A stretch of 64,000 nt of DNA from Anthropogastromicrobium sp050944455 (GCA_050944455.1 JBMNRC010000008.1:1-64000); one strand, 5' to 3'; positions 25,739-35,341 are shown, counted from the first letter of the stretch. Notes: generated by a model from the letters alone, not told the origin. Numbers and translations: made by a program.

Positions 25739-26500
25739 ATGACGAGAGAGGAACAGATTCTCTGCGGGCATCTCCTGGATCTCGCCAGGATCTGCGGCAA
25801 TTCCGGAAGACCGGTATCCAGCGGATTTCTGAGCCTTGCGGAGCAGGATCTTTTCCTGACCGTCTGTGTACCGAAACTCCCCGGGGTGCAGTGGCGCCTT
25901 GACGGAGGAACTGAAAACGCAGAAAGAAAAGCCGTATGTTATACGGCGCAGGGGGCCGGACGTGATGAATGTCCGGCTCCTTGTGTTCTGCTGAAAGCGG
26001 AACAGACGAATCCGCGGTTCGCGGAAAAACTCACGCACCGCGATTACCTGGGCGCCCTGATGAATCTGGGCCTTGAGCGCTCGGTGATCGGCGACCTGCT
26101 TCCCGTTGAAAACGGATGCTACATCATCTGCCTTGAGCATGCCGCGGATTTCATCTGCGGGCAGTACAGCCTGGTACGCCATACCGCCGTGCGCTGCGCG
26201 CGGGTTCCGTGGACAGATTTTCAGTATACGCCCGCGACGAAGGAAATCCGCGGAACGGTATCGTCGGTCAGGCTGGATTCCCTGATTGCCATTGCCTTTC
26301 GGGAATCGAGAAGCAGAATGGCGCCGCTGATCGCCGGCGAAAAAGTGTATGTCAACGGAAAATGCGTCCGCTCCGCATCGTACCTGCCGCACCCCGGAGA
26401 TCTCATCTCTGTGCGCGGCAAGGGGAAATTCCGTTACGCTGAAAGCGGCGGGGTGACGAAAAAGGGGCGGGTTTCCGTTCTGATTGAAAGATTTGTGTGA
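25739..26500 (+). CDS. ylmH: S4-domain RNA-binding protein YlmH
   Basis: The 253-residue protein has the YlmH N-terminal region (HRDYLGALMNLGLERSVIGD) and a C-terminal S4 RNA-binding domain (RLDSLIAIAF...VYVNGKCV...GDLISVRGKGKF). It is a known neighbour of sepF in Firmicutes; recent work on the family links it to stalled-ribosome rescue. It starts 10 bases after sepF. Confidence 0.9.
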   Translation: MTREEQILCGHLLDLARICGNSGRPVSSGFLSLAEQDLFLTVCVPKLPGVQWRLDGGTENAERKAVCYTAQGAGRDECPAPCVLLKAEQTNPRFAEKLTHRDYLGALMNLGLERSVIGDLLPVENGCYIICLEHAADFICGQYSLVRHTAVRCARVPWTDFQYTPATKEIRGTVSSVRLDSLIAIAFRESRSRMAPLIAGEKVYVNGKCVRSASYLPHPGDLISVRGKGKFRYAESGGVTKKGRVSVLIERFV

Positions 26501-26571
26501 GCTTCCGGCAGGGAACCCCCGGAAGCAGCAGGATATTCAGACTGAAAGTCCAACAGAAAGGTTTTGCCGAA

Positions 26572-27666
26572 ATGTCAGAACAGCTTACCATTCATGATCC
26601 GCAGGGCAATCCGGCTTACAGGATTACTATTGATAAAAGCTTTGACCTTCTGCCGGAGGAAGTCAGGAAATGCGGTCTGGCCGGGAAGCGCTGCCTGATT
26701 GTCACGGATTCCAATGTGGGACCTCTCTACGGGGATGAGGTTGCCGCAAAACTTGGGGAATGCGGCTGCAGCGCGCGGGTTTTCGCGTTTCCGGCGGGAG
26801 AAATCCACAAGAACCTGGACACCGTCAGCACGGTATACCGGGAACTGATTGAGCGGAAGTACGACCGCGGCAGTTTCATCGCCGCCCTCGGCGGCGGCGT
26901 TGCGGGCGACCTGGCCGGATACGCCGCGGCGACCTATCTGCGCGGGATCCCCTTTATCCAGATCCCGACCACGCTCCTCGCGCAGTCCGACAGCAGTGTC
27001 GGCGGAAAAACCGGAGTGGATTTTGAAGGCTACAAGAACATGATTGGCGCTTTCGCCATGCCCCGGCTGGTATTCATGAATACCGCGGTAATGGCAACGA
27101 TGGATGAGCGGGCGTATCTGTCCGGGATGGGGGAAGTCGTCAAACACGGGTATATCTGTGATCCGGGGTTCTCCGAATTTATCCGCAGCCATACGCGGGA
27201 AATCCTGAGCCGCGATCCCGATACTCTCATCCGGCTGGACCTCGGCAACTGCCGGATCAAAGGAGCGGTGGTGGAAGAGGACCCGGAGGAGAAGGGTCTC
27301 CGCCGCATCCTGAATTTCGGCCATACGCTGGGCCATGCCATCGAGAAACAGAAAGCCGGAAGTCTGTGGCACGGGGAATGTGTTGCCATCGGCATGACAG
27401 CCGCTGTCTGGATCAGCGAGCAGCGGGGCCTGCTCCCGGCCGGCAGCACCGAGAAGGTGCGGGCTGAGCTCACCGGCCTCCGCCTGCCGGTTCAGGCGGA
27501 TTTTGACATCGACGCCGCTCTGGACGCCGTGCGGAATGACAAGAAGGTGAAAAACGGAAAGCCGGTTTTCATCCTGCTCTCTTCGTTCGGGAACGCGTTT
27601 GCCACGGACACCGTGACTTTCGGGGAGATGCGCGCGGCATTGGAACAGGTCTGCCGAAAGGCCTGA
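26572..27666 (+). CDS. aroB: 3-dehydroquinate synthase AroB
   Basis: The 364-residue enzyme makes 3-dehydroquinate from DAHP in the shikimate pathway. NAD-binding GGGVAGDLAGYAAATYLRG, the IPTTLLAQSDSSVGGKTGV segment, and the metal-ligand region NFGHTLGHAIE are present. The ATG at 26572 has AGAAAGG upstream; an in-frame start at 26497 overlapping ylmH is less likely. No other aro gene is near, and it stands where divIVA is found in many relatives. Confidence 0.94.
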   Translation: MSEQLTIHDPQGNPAYRITIDKSFDLLPEEVRKCGLAGKRCLIVTDSNVGPLYGDEVAAKLGECGCSARVFAFPAGEIHKNLDTVSTVYRELIERKYDRGSFIAALGGGVAGDLAGYAAATYLRGIPFIQIPTTLLAQSDSSVGGKTGVDFEGYKNMIGAFAMPRLVFMNTAVMATMDERAYLSGMGEVVKHGYICDPGFSEFIRSHTREILSRDPDTLIRLDLGNCRIKGAVVEEDPEEKGLRRILNFGHTLGHAIEKQKAGSLWHGECVAIGMTAAVWISEQRGLLPAGSTEKVRAELTGLRLPVQADFDIDAALDAVRNDKKVKNGKPVFILLSSFGNAFATDTVTFGEMRAALEQVCRKA

Positions 27667-27685
27667 TCCGGGAGGAATTTTCAGA

Positions 27686-28255
27686 ATGAACAAAACGCAG
27701 AACCGTGTGCCCGCTGACAGTTCGCGGCGGGCAGGCAGAATCAGGGATATCATTCTGTTTTTCTGCTTTGCGGCCGCGATTGTGCTGCTCGATCAGAAAA
27801 CCAAGGACATCGCCGCGAGGACGCTGGCCGCGGGGGACATCATCCTGATCCCCGGAGTGCTGCGGCTGACGCTGGTTCTGAATACCGGCGCCGCTTTCGG
27901 GTCCTTCTCCGGGAAAACGGCTTTCCTGGCTTTCTTCACTGTTTTTCTGCTTGCCCTCTGCGTGTGGGTTTACTGGAGGATCGCGGGCAGGAGCGGCGTC
28001 CGGATGCTCAAAGTGACTGTCGTCATGATTTTTTCCGGCGGGCTCGGCAATTTCATTGACCGCGCTTTCCGCGGGGCCGTGACGGATTTCATCTACTTTG
28101 AGATGATTGACTTCCCGGTGTTCAATACCGCGGACTGCTTTGTTACCGTCGGCGCTTTGATGCTGCTGTTCTCAGCTTTCACTGTCTACAGGAACAGGGA
28201 GATGCGGGAACTGCTCGGTTTTCCGGCGCGGAAGAACGCGGACAGCGGGGAATGA
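27686..28255 (+). CDS. lspA: Lipoprotein signal peptidase LspA
   Basis: The 189-residue membrane aspartic peptidase cleaves prolipoprotein signal peptides. It has four helices and the conserved LVLNTGAAFG, GNFIDRAFRGAVTDFI and FNTADCFV motifs with both catalytic aspartates. GGGAGGAA precedes the ATG. Confidence 0.94.
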   Translation: MNKTQNRVPADSSRRAGRIRDIILFFCFAAAIVLLDQKTKDIAARTLAAGDIILIPGVLRLTLVLNTGAAFGSFSGKTAFLAFFTVFLLALCVWVYWRIAGRSGVRMLKVTVVMIFSGGLGNFIDRAFRGAVTDFIYFEMIDFPVFNTADCFVTVGALMLLFSAFTVYRNREMRELLGFPARKNADSGE

Positions 28256-28258
28256 CCG

Positions 28259-29314
28259 ATGAGTGCGGATAACAGTAAGATCTCCGCGGCAGGGCCGTCC
28301 GGCCCGACAGCGGCGGCAGGAGAGACTTCCCGGGAGACCGGGAAAAATCTGCGGCGGGAGAGCGGGGAAGCCGATGAGACCGACGCGGACGAATGGGCGT
28401 TTACCGTGGCCAGCGCCTCGGCGGGAACGCGCCTGGACCGCGCGCTGGCCGGCCAGCTGCCGGAATATTCGCGGAGCTATCTGCAGAAACTGACGGAAAA
28501 CGGACGCACGGAAGTCAATGGAAAAACCGCGGCAAAATGCGGGATGAAGCTGAAGGCAGGGGACGAGGTCCATATCGTCATTCCGGAGCCTGAGCCGCTG
28601 AAGGTCGCGGCCGAGCCGATTCCTCTGGATATCCTGTATGAGGACAGCGACGTGATCGTCGTGAACAAGCCGAAGGGAATGGTCGTACACCCGGCGGCGG
28701 GGCACACCGGCGGAACGCTCGTCAACGCTCTCCTGTACCACTGCGGAAGCAGCCTGTCGGGAATCAACGGTACCGCCAGGCCCGGCATCGTCCACCGGAT
28801 CGACCGGGACACGACAGGCGTGCTGATCGCCTGCAAGAATGACCATGCCCACCTGAAGATCGCGGAACAGCTCAAAGAGCATTCCGTGACGAGAAGATAC
28901 GCTGCGATCGTCTGCGGAAACCTGAAAGAAGACAGCGGCGTGATCGACAGCCCGATCGGCCGCGATCCGGCGGACAGAAAGAAGATGGCCTGCGGCGTGA
29001 GGAACGGGAAGCGCGCGGTGACCCACTGGCGCGTGCTGGAAAGGTTCCGCGGGTATACTTACATTGAATGCCGGCTGGAGACCGGACGGACCCACCAGAT
29101 CCGCGTCCACATGGCGTCGATCGGCCATCCGCTGCTCGGCGACACGCTTTACGGGGGACAGAAAAGTTTTCCGGGGTTCGATCTGCAGGGACAGACGCTT
29201 CACGCGTATATCCTGGGATTTATCCACCCGGCCACCGGAGAATATCTGGAATTCACCGCGCCGCTTCCCGATTATTTCGCGGACCTGCTCACAGCGCTCA
29301 GAAAACGCTCCTGA
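28259..29314 (+). CDS. rluD: RluD-family 23S rRNA pseudouridine synthase
   Basis: The 351-residue protein has a 45-residue low-complexity tail, an S4 domain (TRLDRALAGQLPEYSRSYLQ) and the pseudouridine synthase domain with catalytic Asp in HRIDRDTTG and the GRTHQIRVHM motif. The exact uridines cannot be told from sequence. It follows lspA by three bases, as in most Firmicutes. The N-terminal tail may mean the true start is further in, but no better ribosome site was seen. Confidence 0.9.
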   Translation: MSADNSKISAAGPSGPTAAAGETSRETGKNLRRESGEADETDADEWAFTVASASAGTRLDRALAGQLPEYSRSYLQKLTENGRTEVNGKTAAKCGMKLKAGDEVHIVIPEPEPLKVAAEPIPLDILYEDSDVIVVNKPKGMVVHPAAGHTGGTLVNALLYHCGSSLSGINGTARPGIVHRIDRDTTGVLIACKNDHAHLKIAEQLKEHSVTRRYAAIVCGNLKEDSGVIDSPIGRDPADRKKMACGVRNGKRAVTHWRVLERFRGYTYIECRLETGRTHQIRVHMASIGHPLLGDTLYGGQKSFPGFDLQGQTLHAYILGFIHPATGEYLEFTAPLPDYFADLLTALRKRS

Positions 29315-29330
29315 AATCAGAAATTTTCCC

Positions 29331-29358
29331 TTGTATTATTTACATTTTGCTGTATAAT
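29331..29358 (+). promoter_or_regulatory. SigmaA-type promoter
   Basis: TTGTAT at 29331-29336, 16-nt spacer, TATAAT at 29353-29358, upstream of the cytidylate-kinase-like gene. Confidence 0.7.
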
Positions 29359-29437
29359 AATACCAGAAAATAAAATTTCAGACAGTAACCTGAAGCGGCA
29401 GAGGCCGTACGTGAAATAGCAAGGAGAGTGAACGCAT

Positions 29438-30094
29438 ATGACAGGAAACAGGATTATCACTATCGGAAGGGAATGCGGCAGTCATGGCCGTGTCATCGGC
29501 AACAAACTGGCTGAAAAGCTCGGGGTGAAATGCTACGACAAGGAACTGCTCACGCTGGCAGCCAAACAGAGCGGCCTGGCGAAAGAACTTTTTGAGGCGC
29601 ACGACGAGAAGCCGACAAGAAGTTTTCTGTATTCCATGGTGATGGACAGCTATACCATGGGCTATTCCACTTCGACTTTTGCCGACATGCCCCTGAACCA
29701 TAAGGTTTTCCTCGCTCAGTTCGAGACCATCAAAAAGCTGGCTGAGAAGGAAAGCTGCGTCATCGTCGGGCGGTGCGCGGACTACGCGCTGGCTGATTAC
29801 CCCAATGTCACTTCAGTTTTCATCAGCGGCAACATGGAGGACAAGATCCGCAATATCGTCGAGGCTTACGGGCTTGACGAAGCCAAGGCGAAGGACGTCA
29901 TTGTGAAGACCGACAAGAAGCGGTCCAATTATTACAACTATTATTCCAGCAAGACCTGGGGGGACGCCAGAAGCTACGACCTGTGCCTGAACAGCAGCAT
30001 TGTGGGCGTTGAAGGCGCGGTCGAGGCGATCCTCAGCTTTGTCTCCATCAGGGAAAAGTACGAAGACAGCAGAAAGAATGAGGCAAAGAGCTGA
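29438..30094 (+). CDS. Cytidylate kinase-like protein
   Basis: The 218-residue protein belongs to the cytidylate-kinase-like family common in Clostridia. The N-terminal ITIGRECGSHGRVIGNKLAEKLG replaces the normal P-loop with GRECGSHG, and VIVGRCADYAL follows near the middle. It probably binds nucleotide, but the substrate is not known and the real cmk is expected elsewhere. AAGGAGAGTG precedes the ATG. It stands alone between its promoter and a strong terminator. Confidence 0.85.
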   Translation: MTGNRIITIGRECGSHGRVIGNKLAEKLGVKCYDKELLTLAAKQSGLAKELFEAHDEKPTRSFLYSMVMDSYTMGYSTSTFADMPLNHKVFLAQFETIKKLAEKESCVIVGRCADYALADYPNVTSVFISGNMEDKIRNIVEAYGLDEAKAKDVIVKTDKKRSNYYNYYSSKTWGDARSYDLCLNSSIVGVEGAVEAILSFVSIREKYEDSRKNEAKS

Positions 30095-30133
30095 CAGACC
30101 CATCCGCGGGAAGCAGTCCGCTCTGAACCGGAG

Positions 30134-30166
30134 AGCCGCAGAGATTTTCTGCGGCTTCTTTTTATT
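30134..30166 (+). terminator. Rho-independent terminator
   Basis: AGCCGCAGA (30134-30142) pairs with TCTGCGGCT (30148-30156), 5-nt loop, followed by TCTTTTTATTT. Confidence 0.9.
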
Positions 30167-30242
30167 TGGTGGAACGCCCGTGCGCCGCGCCGGGCTGCCT
30201 GCCGCTATTGCGCGGCCGGAGACACAGACTGCGCCAGGCGCG

Positions 30243-30271
30243 TTGCGAAACCCGGCCGCCGGGATTATACT
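30243..30271 (+). promoter_or_regulatory. SigmaA-type promoter for the recombinase gene
   Basis: TTGCGA at 30243-30248, 17-nt spacer, TATACT at 30266-30271. Confidence 0.55.
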
Positions 30272-30343
30272 TAAAGAAAAGAGGTTATTCACAGGTGAGG
30301 GAACAGATATCACTGCTCCCGAAAACCCTGTCAAGAGGTGCAG

Positions 30344-31426
30344 ATGGCAGAAAAATCCTACAGTTATCAGGAAGATCTCAGCAATATCAGAAAGCTGCGC
30401 GAGCTTGAAAAACAGCTCCCGCCGTACGCGGCGGACTATTTCCGCGGTATCCAGGAGAGAACGCAGACCCGCACGAGGGTGGCCTACGCCTACGACCTGA
30501 TCGTTTTTTTCCGCTTTCTGAAGGAGAGCAACCCGGTTTTCTCCGACAAGCCGGTCCGGGACATCACGCTGGAGGACCTGGAAAATCTGACGGCTTCGGA
30601 CATCGAGGAGTACGAGGATTATCTGCAGGATTATTCCGGAGGATCCGGCGGGAACAGGACGGAGAGGTCCAACCGGCCGACTGCCGTCAAGAGAAAACTG
30701 TCAGCCCTCAGTTCCTTCTTCCGGTATTTCCAGCAGAAGGGATACATCCGGGTCAATCCGGTGTCCCTGGTCAGCATGCCGAAGCTGAGGGATAAGGCGA
30801 TCATCCGGTTCGACGACGGCGAAACCGAAGAATTTCTGGACCATGTGGACGACGGGACGAGCCTGACCGCCAGGCAGCAGGTCTGGCACGAAAAGACAAG
30901 GCTGCGGGACCTCGCGATGATGACCCTGATGCTCGGAACCGGCATCCGCGTGTCGGAATGCGTCGGCCTGAACCTCACGGACGTCAATTTCAACGACGAT
31001 TCCCTGCTGGTTCACCGGAAAGGCGGAAAGGAATCCGTGCTGTATTTCAGCGACGAGGTGGAGCTTCCCCTTCTGGATTACCTGGAGTGGAGGGAAGAAT
31101 TCATGAAGGACACTCCGGATGAGCCGGCCTTTTTTGTCTCTCTGCAGAAACGGCGGATCACCGTGCGCTCTGTGGAAAATCTGGTGAAGAAATACGCGCA
31201 GACAGTAACGACAACGAAGCACATTACGCCGCATAAGCTCAGGAGTACCTACGGGACGAGCCTTTACCGGAAAACCGGGGATATCTACCTGGTCGCCAAC
31301 GTGCTCGGGCACTCCGACGTGAATACCACCCAGAAACATTACGCCGCCATCGACGAGGACCGCAGGAGAAACGCGCGCAACGCTGTTACCCTGCGCCCGG
31401 ACAAAAAAGAAGAAGAGGACTCATGA
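30344..31426 (+). CDS. xerS: Tyrosine recombinase, XerS-like
   Basis: The 360-residue recombinase has a SAM-like N-terminal core-binding domain and a catalytic domain with the Arg in GTGIRVSECVGL, HKLRST, LGHSDVNTTQKHY (including the H and the nucleophile Tyr). The length and the N-terminal pattern (LPPYAADYFRGIQ) resemble XerS, the single chromosome-dimer recombinase of streptococci, rather than ~300-residue XerC/D. No integron, phage or repeat boundary is nearby, so a housekeeping role is more likely. ATG 30344 has AGAGG upstream. It overlaps the next gene by four bases. Confidence 0.82.
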   Translation: MAEKSYSYQEDLSNIRKLRELEKQLPPYAADYFRGIQERTQTRTRVAYAYDLIVFFRFLKESNPVFSDKPVRDITLEDLENLTASDIEEYEDYLQDYSGGSGGNRTERSNRPTAVKRKLSALSSFFRYFQQKGYIRVNPVSLVSMPKLRDKAIIRFDDGETEEFLDHVDDGTSLTARQQVWHEKTRLRDLAMMTLMLGTGIRVSECVGLNLTDVNFNDDSLLVHRKGGKESVLYFSDEVELPLLDYLEWREEFMKDTPDEPAFFVSLQKRRITVRSVENLVKKYAQTVTTTKHITPHKLRSTYGTSLYRKTGDIYLVANVLGHSDVNTTQKHYAAIDEDRRRNARNAVTLRPDKKEEEDS

Positions 31427-32637
31427 CAGAAGAAATCTACAATGAATGTGCGGAGACAGTCTCCTTTGACGCCGAAACCGTTTCCTGCCGGGAATCAGGC
31501 CGGGAAGGCGTTTATGAGCTGGTGCTGGACCGCACGGCCTTTTTCCCGGAGCAGGGCGGCCAGTACGCGGACCGGGGGACGATTGCCGGCGAGGACGGAA
31601 TCCCTGTTCCCGTGACTGACGCGAAAATGAGGGAAGGCGATGTGATCCACTATGTCTCCAGGGCTTTCCGCCCGGGGGAGAAAGTTCACGGGGAGGTGGA
31701 CTGGGCCGACCGGTATGACAAAATGCAGCAGCATACCGCCGAGCATATCGTTTCGGGGATCATCTGCAGCGCTTTCGGCTGTGACAACGTGGGATTCACA
31801 CTCGGGCCGGACCATATGCACGCCGATTACAGCGTGCCTCTCACCGCGGACCAGATCCGGGAAGCAGAGCTCCGGGCCAACGAGGCGGTCTGGAAAAATC
31901 TCCCGGTGGAAATTTCCTGGCCGGACGAAGAGGAACTGAAGCACCTCGCGTACCGAAGCAAAAAGGAGATTGAGGGAAGAGTCAGGATCGTCACGATTCC
32001 CGGGATCGACGTCTGCGCCTGCTGCGCGCCGCACCTGAGGAGAACCGGAGAGATCGGCCTGATCAGGATCGTTTCCGCGGAAAAATACAAGGGAGGCACC
32101 CGCGTGCTGATTCTCGCGGGCAAACGGGCCTACCGGTACGATTCCCTGATGATCGGCGCGCTGAACCGGACAGCCCGGGATCTCTCGGTGAAGGCGGAGG
32201 CGGTGCCGGAATCCGTCGCGAAACTGAAGGAGGAAAACAGCCAGCTCCGGTATGAAAACCGCGGTATGCTCCAGAAGCTCCTGAAGGCAAAAATCGCGGA
32301 GGCCTCCAGTGAGGAGAACCCGGTCATTTTCGGGCAGGGCCTGGACATGACGATGATGCAGCACGCGGCTGACGAGCTGATGCAGGGAAAATCCGGGATC
32401 GGCGGAATATTTTCCGGAAACGACAGCGACGGATACCTGTTTGTCATCTTCAGCAGCCAGGCTGACTGCAGGCAGATCGCGGCGTCAGTCCGCGCTGAGC
32501 TGGGCGGAAAAGGCGGCGGTAGAAACCCGATGATCCAGGGAAGCATACCGGCTTCGGAAAAGAGTATCCGCCGCTGGTTTGAAAAGATCGTCCGGAGCGC
32601 GGAAACAGCCGCCGGACAGCAGAACGAAAGGAGATAA
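31423..32637 (+). CDS. AlaX-type alanyl-tRNA editing protein with DHHA1 domain
   Basis: The 404-residue protein has the editing-domain fold of alanyl-tRNA synthetase (FFPEQGGQYAD near the N-terminus, zinc ligands HTAEH and CACCAPH) and a C-terminal DHHA1-like domain. It would remove Ser or Gly mischarged on tRNA-Ala. There is no aminoacylation domain. It is coupled to the recombinase (ATGA) and ends one base before the deoD start. Confidence 0.88.
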   Translation: MTEEIYNECAETVSFDAETVSCRESGREGVYELVLDRTAFFPEQGGQYADRGTIAGEDGIPVPVTDAKMREGDVIHYVSRAFRPGEKVHGEVDWADRYDKMQQHTAEHIVSGIICSAFGCDNVGFTLGPDHMHADYSVPLTADQIREAELRANEAVWKNLPVEISWPDEEELKHLAYRSKKEIEGRVRIVTIPGIDVCACCAPHLRRTGEIGLIRIVSAEKYKGGTRVLILAGKRAYRYDSLMIGALNRTARDLSVKAEAVPESVAKLKEENSQLRYENRGMLQKLLKAKIAEASSEENPVIFGQGLDMTMMQHAADELMQGKSGIGGIFSGNDSDGYLFVIFSSQADCRQIAASVRAELGGKGGGRNPMIQGSIPASEKSIRRWFEKIVRSAETAAGQQNERR

Positions 32638-32638
32638 A

Positions 32639-33373
32639 ATGGCAGAAATGGTCAGAACGCCGCATATCGTCGCGGCAAAGGATGATTTTGGGAAAACCGT
32701 GCTGATGCCGGGAGATCCGCTCCGGTCTAAATTCATCGCGGAGAACTACCTGACAGACGCGAAACTCGTCAACAACATCCGCGGAGTGCAGGGCTACACG
32801 GGCTATTACCGCGGAACCAAAGTGTCCGTCATGGCAAGCGGCATGGGAATTCCGGCCATCGGGATCTACAGCTACGAACTGTTCCACTTTTTTGATGTCG
32901 ACAATATCCTGCGCGTCGGCACGGCGGGATCCATGCAGGAGGATATCCATGTCCGCGACGTCGTACTCGGGATGGGAGCCTGCACGAATTCCAATTACGC
33001 GGTTCAGTACAGCCTGCCCGGAACCTTCGCGCCGACCGCAAGCTGGAAACTTCTGCGGGAAGCCGTGAAGCAGTCGGAAGCGCTCGGCGCATCCTTCCAT
33101 GTAGGAAATATTCTGTCCTCCGACTCTTTCTATAACGACGATCCGGACACTACCGCAAAGTGGAAAAAGATGGGCGTCATGGCGGTTGAGATGGAGGCCG
33201 CGGGGCTGTACATGAACGCGGCGCGCGCGGGGAAAAACGCCCTTGCCATTCTCACCATTTCCGACAGCATGATCACGCACGAGGAGACCACGGCGGAGGA
33301 ACGCCAGACATCCTTCACCCAGATGATGGAAATCGCGCTCAACACCGCAGCCGCGATGGAACACAACAGCTGA
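32639..33373 (+). CDS. deoD: Purine-nucleoside phosphorylase, DeoD type
   Basis: The 244-residue hexameric-type phosphorylase cleaves purine nucleosides with phosphate. Motifs include VLMPGDPLRSKFIAEN, SGMGIPAIGIYS, RVGTAGSM, VEMEAAGLY and ISDSMITHE. ATG 32639 has AAAGGAG upstream. The strong terminator at 33471 closes this unit. Confidence 0.94.
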   Translation: MAEMVRTPHIVAAKDDFGKTVLMPGDPLRSKFIAENYLTDAKLVNNIRGVQGYTGYYRGTKVSVMASGMGIPAIGIYSYELFHFFDVDNILRVGTAGSMQEDIHVRDVVLGMGACTNSNYAVQYSLPGTFAPTASWKLLREAVKQSEALGASFHVGNILSSDSFYNDDPDTTAKWKKMGVMAVEMEAAGLYMNAARAGKNALAILTISDSMITHEETTAEERQTSFTQMMEIALNTAAAMEHNS

Positions 33374-33470
33374 CTTCAGGCCTGACAGCGCGGACTCCTG
33401 AGAAACCTGCGGCCGGCACTGCCGACCGACAGATTTCATACAGGCCCTGCCGCAGCACCGAAGAGCTGAC

Positions 33471-33512
33471 ACCCCGGACGAATCAGCAAAACTGATTTGT
33501 CCGGGGTTCTTT
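33471..33512 (+). terminator. Rho-independent terminator after deoD
   Basis: ACCCCGGAC (33471-33479) pairs with GTCCGGGGT (33499-33507), with an inner AATCAG/CTGATT stem, followed by TCTTT. Confidence 0.88.
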
Positions 33513-33538
33513 ACATTGACCGCCAAAGAGGGTATATT
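33510..33538 (+). promoter_or_regulatory. SigmaA-type promoter
   Basis: TTTACA at 33510-33515, 17-nt spacer, TATATT at 33533-33538. It directly abuts the deoD terminator and drives the secreted protein gene. Confidence 0.6.
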
Positions 33539-33597
33539 TTAAACAGAAAGGAAGAAAACGTGAACCTGACTGAAAAAAATTGAATAAGGAGGAGATT

Positions 33598-35247
33598 ATG
33601 AGAAAACTCAAAAAATGTTTCGCGGTTCTCACCGCCGCCGCCGTCCTCTTACTGCAGGGAGCTGTACCGGCTTCCGCCGGGCTGATGGCTCCGGACGCCG
33701 CAGAAAACGCGATGACTTCCGCATCGGTCATCGAATCTCTGTCGGAGCTGACGCAGAATCAGTTTTTCTCCCTGATCACCATCGGCAACTCAGTAATGTA
33801 TGATCATCTGTATTCCACATTCTCCGACTCGGAGCATCTCGACCAGGGCAATTACGACGGATACTGCTTTCTCTCCGGAAGTCTGTACAACAGCTCTCCG
33901 GAAAATATTCTGTACCTCTATTTCGACTACACCGTCTCAGCGTCCGCACAGGAAAACGGGCAGACGGTGAATCTTGTCTCCGACCCGGTATACTGGTATG
34001 TCCGCTTTGACAATGTCAGCGTGGGAGACAGCGGCGTTGTCAGCTACACCATGAGCGTGGATACCGCCATCCCCCAGGTGACTTTCTACCCCGGCTCCAT
34101 GAACGGGCACTATTATTACAACGGGTATGATTCCGCCGATCACCTGACGCGCAATACGGAATACATGATGAGGCCATTCTATGCCTCGGACGAAACGCAG
34201 TTTGCGGATCCCTCAGCAGGCAGCACAGGCTACCCTGAGTTCTCTGATTCAGCGGCAGCGGAGGAAACGACGGCTGAAGATGAAACCGCTTCCGCGTCGG
34301 AAACCCAGCCGACTGACGCGCAGACGGCCGCGTCTGAAGAGACGACAGCTGCCGAAGCGGACGGACTGACGTACAGCCAGGCTGTCGCGGAGCGGGGAAT
34401 CCTCGCGGCGGAGCAGTATCCCCTGACAGGCTCCTACTATTACCTCAGCACAAACGGGTATCCCCTGCTCCTGACAGCCGGATTCCAGGGCGCTGAAGGC
34501 ATCCTGACGGCGTTCCACTGCGATTTCGACGCGGACGGGACCAGTGAGATCGCGATGATCTACCGCACTTCCGAGGCAGTCCAGAATACTGAGCTTAATA
34601 TTCCGATTGTCCACTGGACGATAGCACTCGACCTGTTTGAGCTTCAGGCGGACGGATCGTGGGTCAGAAGCAGCACGGCGGCACTGTATGAGATCGACGA
34701 GCAGGCGGAAGGCGGGTCGCTCCTGCCGGACAGCTATGATATGCGCGTCTTCCTCAAGAAGACTTCCTCGGGAGCGGCAGTGATCGCCGAGGGAAACGCG
34801 GATGTCTTTGTCAACGCGGACGGCATGAATCCTTCGTTCATTGCTTATACCTACGACGGAAGCCAGCTGGTGAAGGCGGCGGAGGACGCCGAGTCCGGCT
34901 CTGATTTCTACGGGATTTTCTCGAACGGCTTTATGAACCAGCTTCTGGCTGATATGAACGCCCTGGAACTGAATACCTCAGCGTCGGAACTTCTGGCGGA
35001 GGACAACTGGCTGACTGCCTGGAACGGCACCTCATTGTATATTTCTGAAAATGAACCTTATTGCCAGCCCGTGCTCCATATGACCACGGTGACGGATACC
35101 GCGCTGATCAACGATTACTTTACCAGAACCGCGGACGGCACGATCGATTCCCTGGATACCTCTTCAGGGAAGGCGGCAATCAATTTCGAGCTGTATTATC
35201 CGATGAACGGGACCGATCCGTATATCACTGATTTCAGCCAGGGATAA
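33598..35247 (+). CDS. Large secreted protein of unknown function
   Basis: The 549-residue protein has a classic signal peptide (MRKLKKCFAVLTAAAVLLLQ, cleavage near PASAG), an N-terminal beta-rich domain (about 35-200) with many Tyr, a Thr/Ala/Glu-rich low-complexity spacer (about 205-255) and a second beta-rich domain. No LPxTG, lipobox or repeat anchor is visible. I do not recognise a family. ATG 33598 sits behind AAGGAGGAG; it is a single-gene unit. Confidence 0.75.
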   Translation: MRKLKKCFAVLTAAAVLLLQGAVPASAGLMAPDAAENAMTSASVIESLSELTQNQFFSLITIGNSVMYDHLYSTFSDSEHLDQGNYDGYCFLSGSLYNSSPENILYLYFDYTVSASAQENGQTVNLVSDPVYWYVRFDNVSVGDSGVVSYTMSVDTAIPQVTFYPGSMNGHYYYNGYDSADHLTRNTEYMMRPFYASDETQFADPSAGSTGYPEFSDSAAAEETTAEDETASASETQPTDAQTAASEETTAAEADGLTYSQAVAERGILAAEQYPLTGSYYYLSTNGYPLLLTAGFQGAEGILTAFHCDFDADGTSEIAMIYRTSEAVQNTELNIPIVHWTIALDLFELQADGSWVRSSTAALYEIDEQAEGGSLLPDSYDMRVFLKKTSSGAAVIAEGNADVFVNADGMNPSFIAYTYDGSQLVKAAEDAESGSDFYGIFSNGFMNQLLADMNALELNTSASELLAEDNWLTAWNGTSLYISENEPYCQPVLHMTTVTDTALINDYFTRTADGTIDSLDTSSGKAAINFELYYPMNGTDPYITDFSQG

Positions 35248-35341
35248 ACGATGACGCCGGCAATTCCGGCGGAGAGATCAGTCCGGTCTGATGAGGCCGC
35301 GGGGCTCCTCCCGGAGCCCCGCGGCATTTCCATGGAATTCA

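Noticed and set aside
30344..31426. Integrase marking an integrated element
   Set aside because: No att-like direct repeats, tRNA or phage genes nearby; neighbours are housekeeping and the protein resembles XerS.
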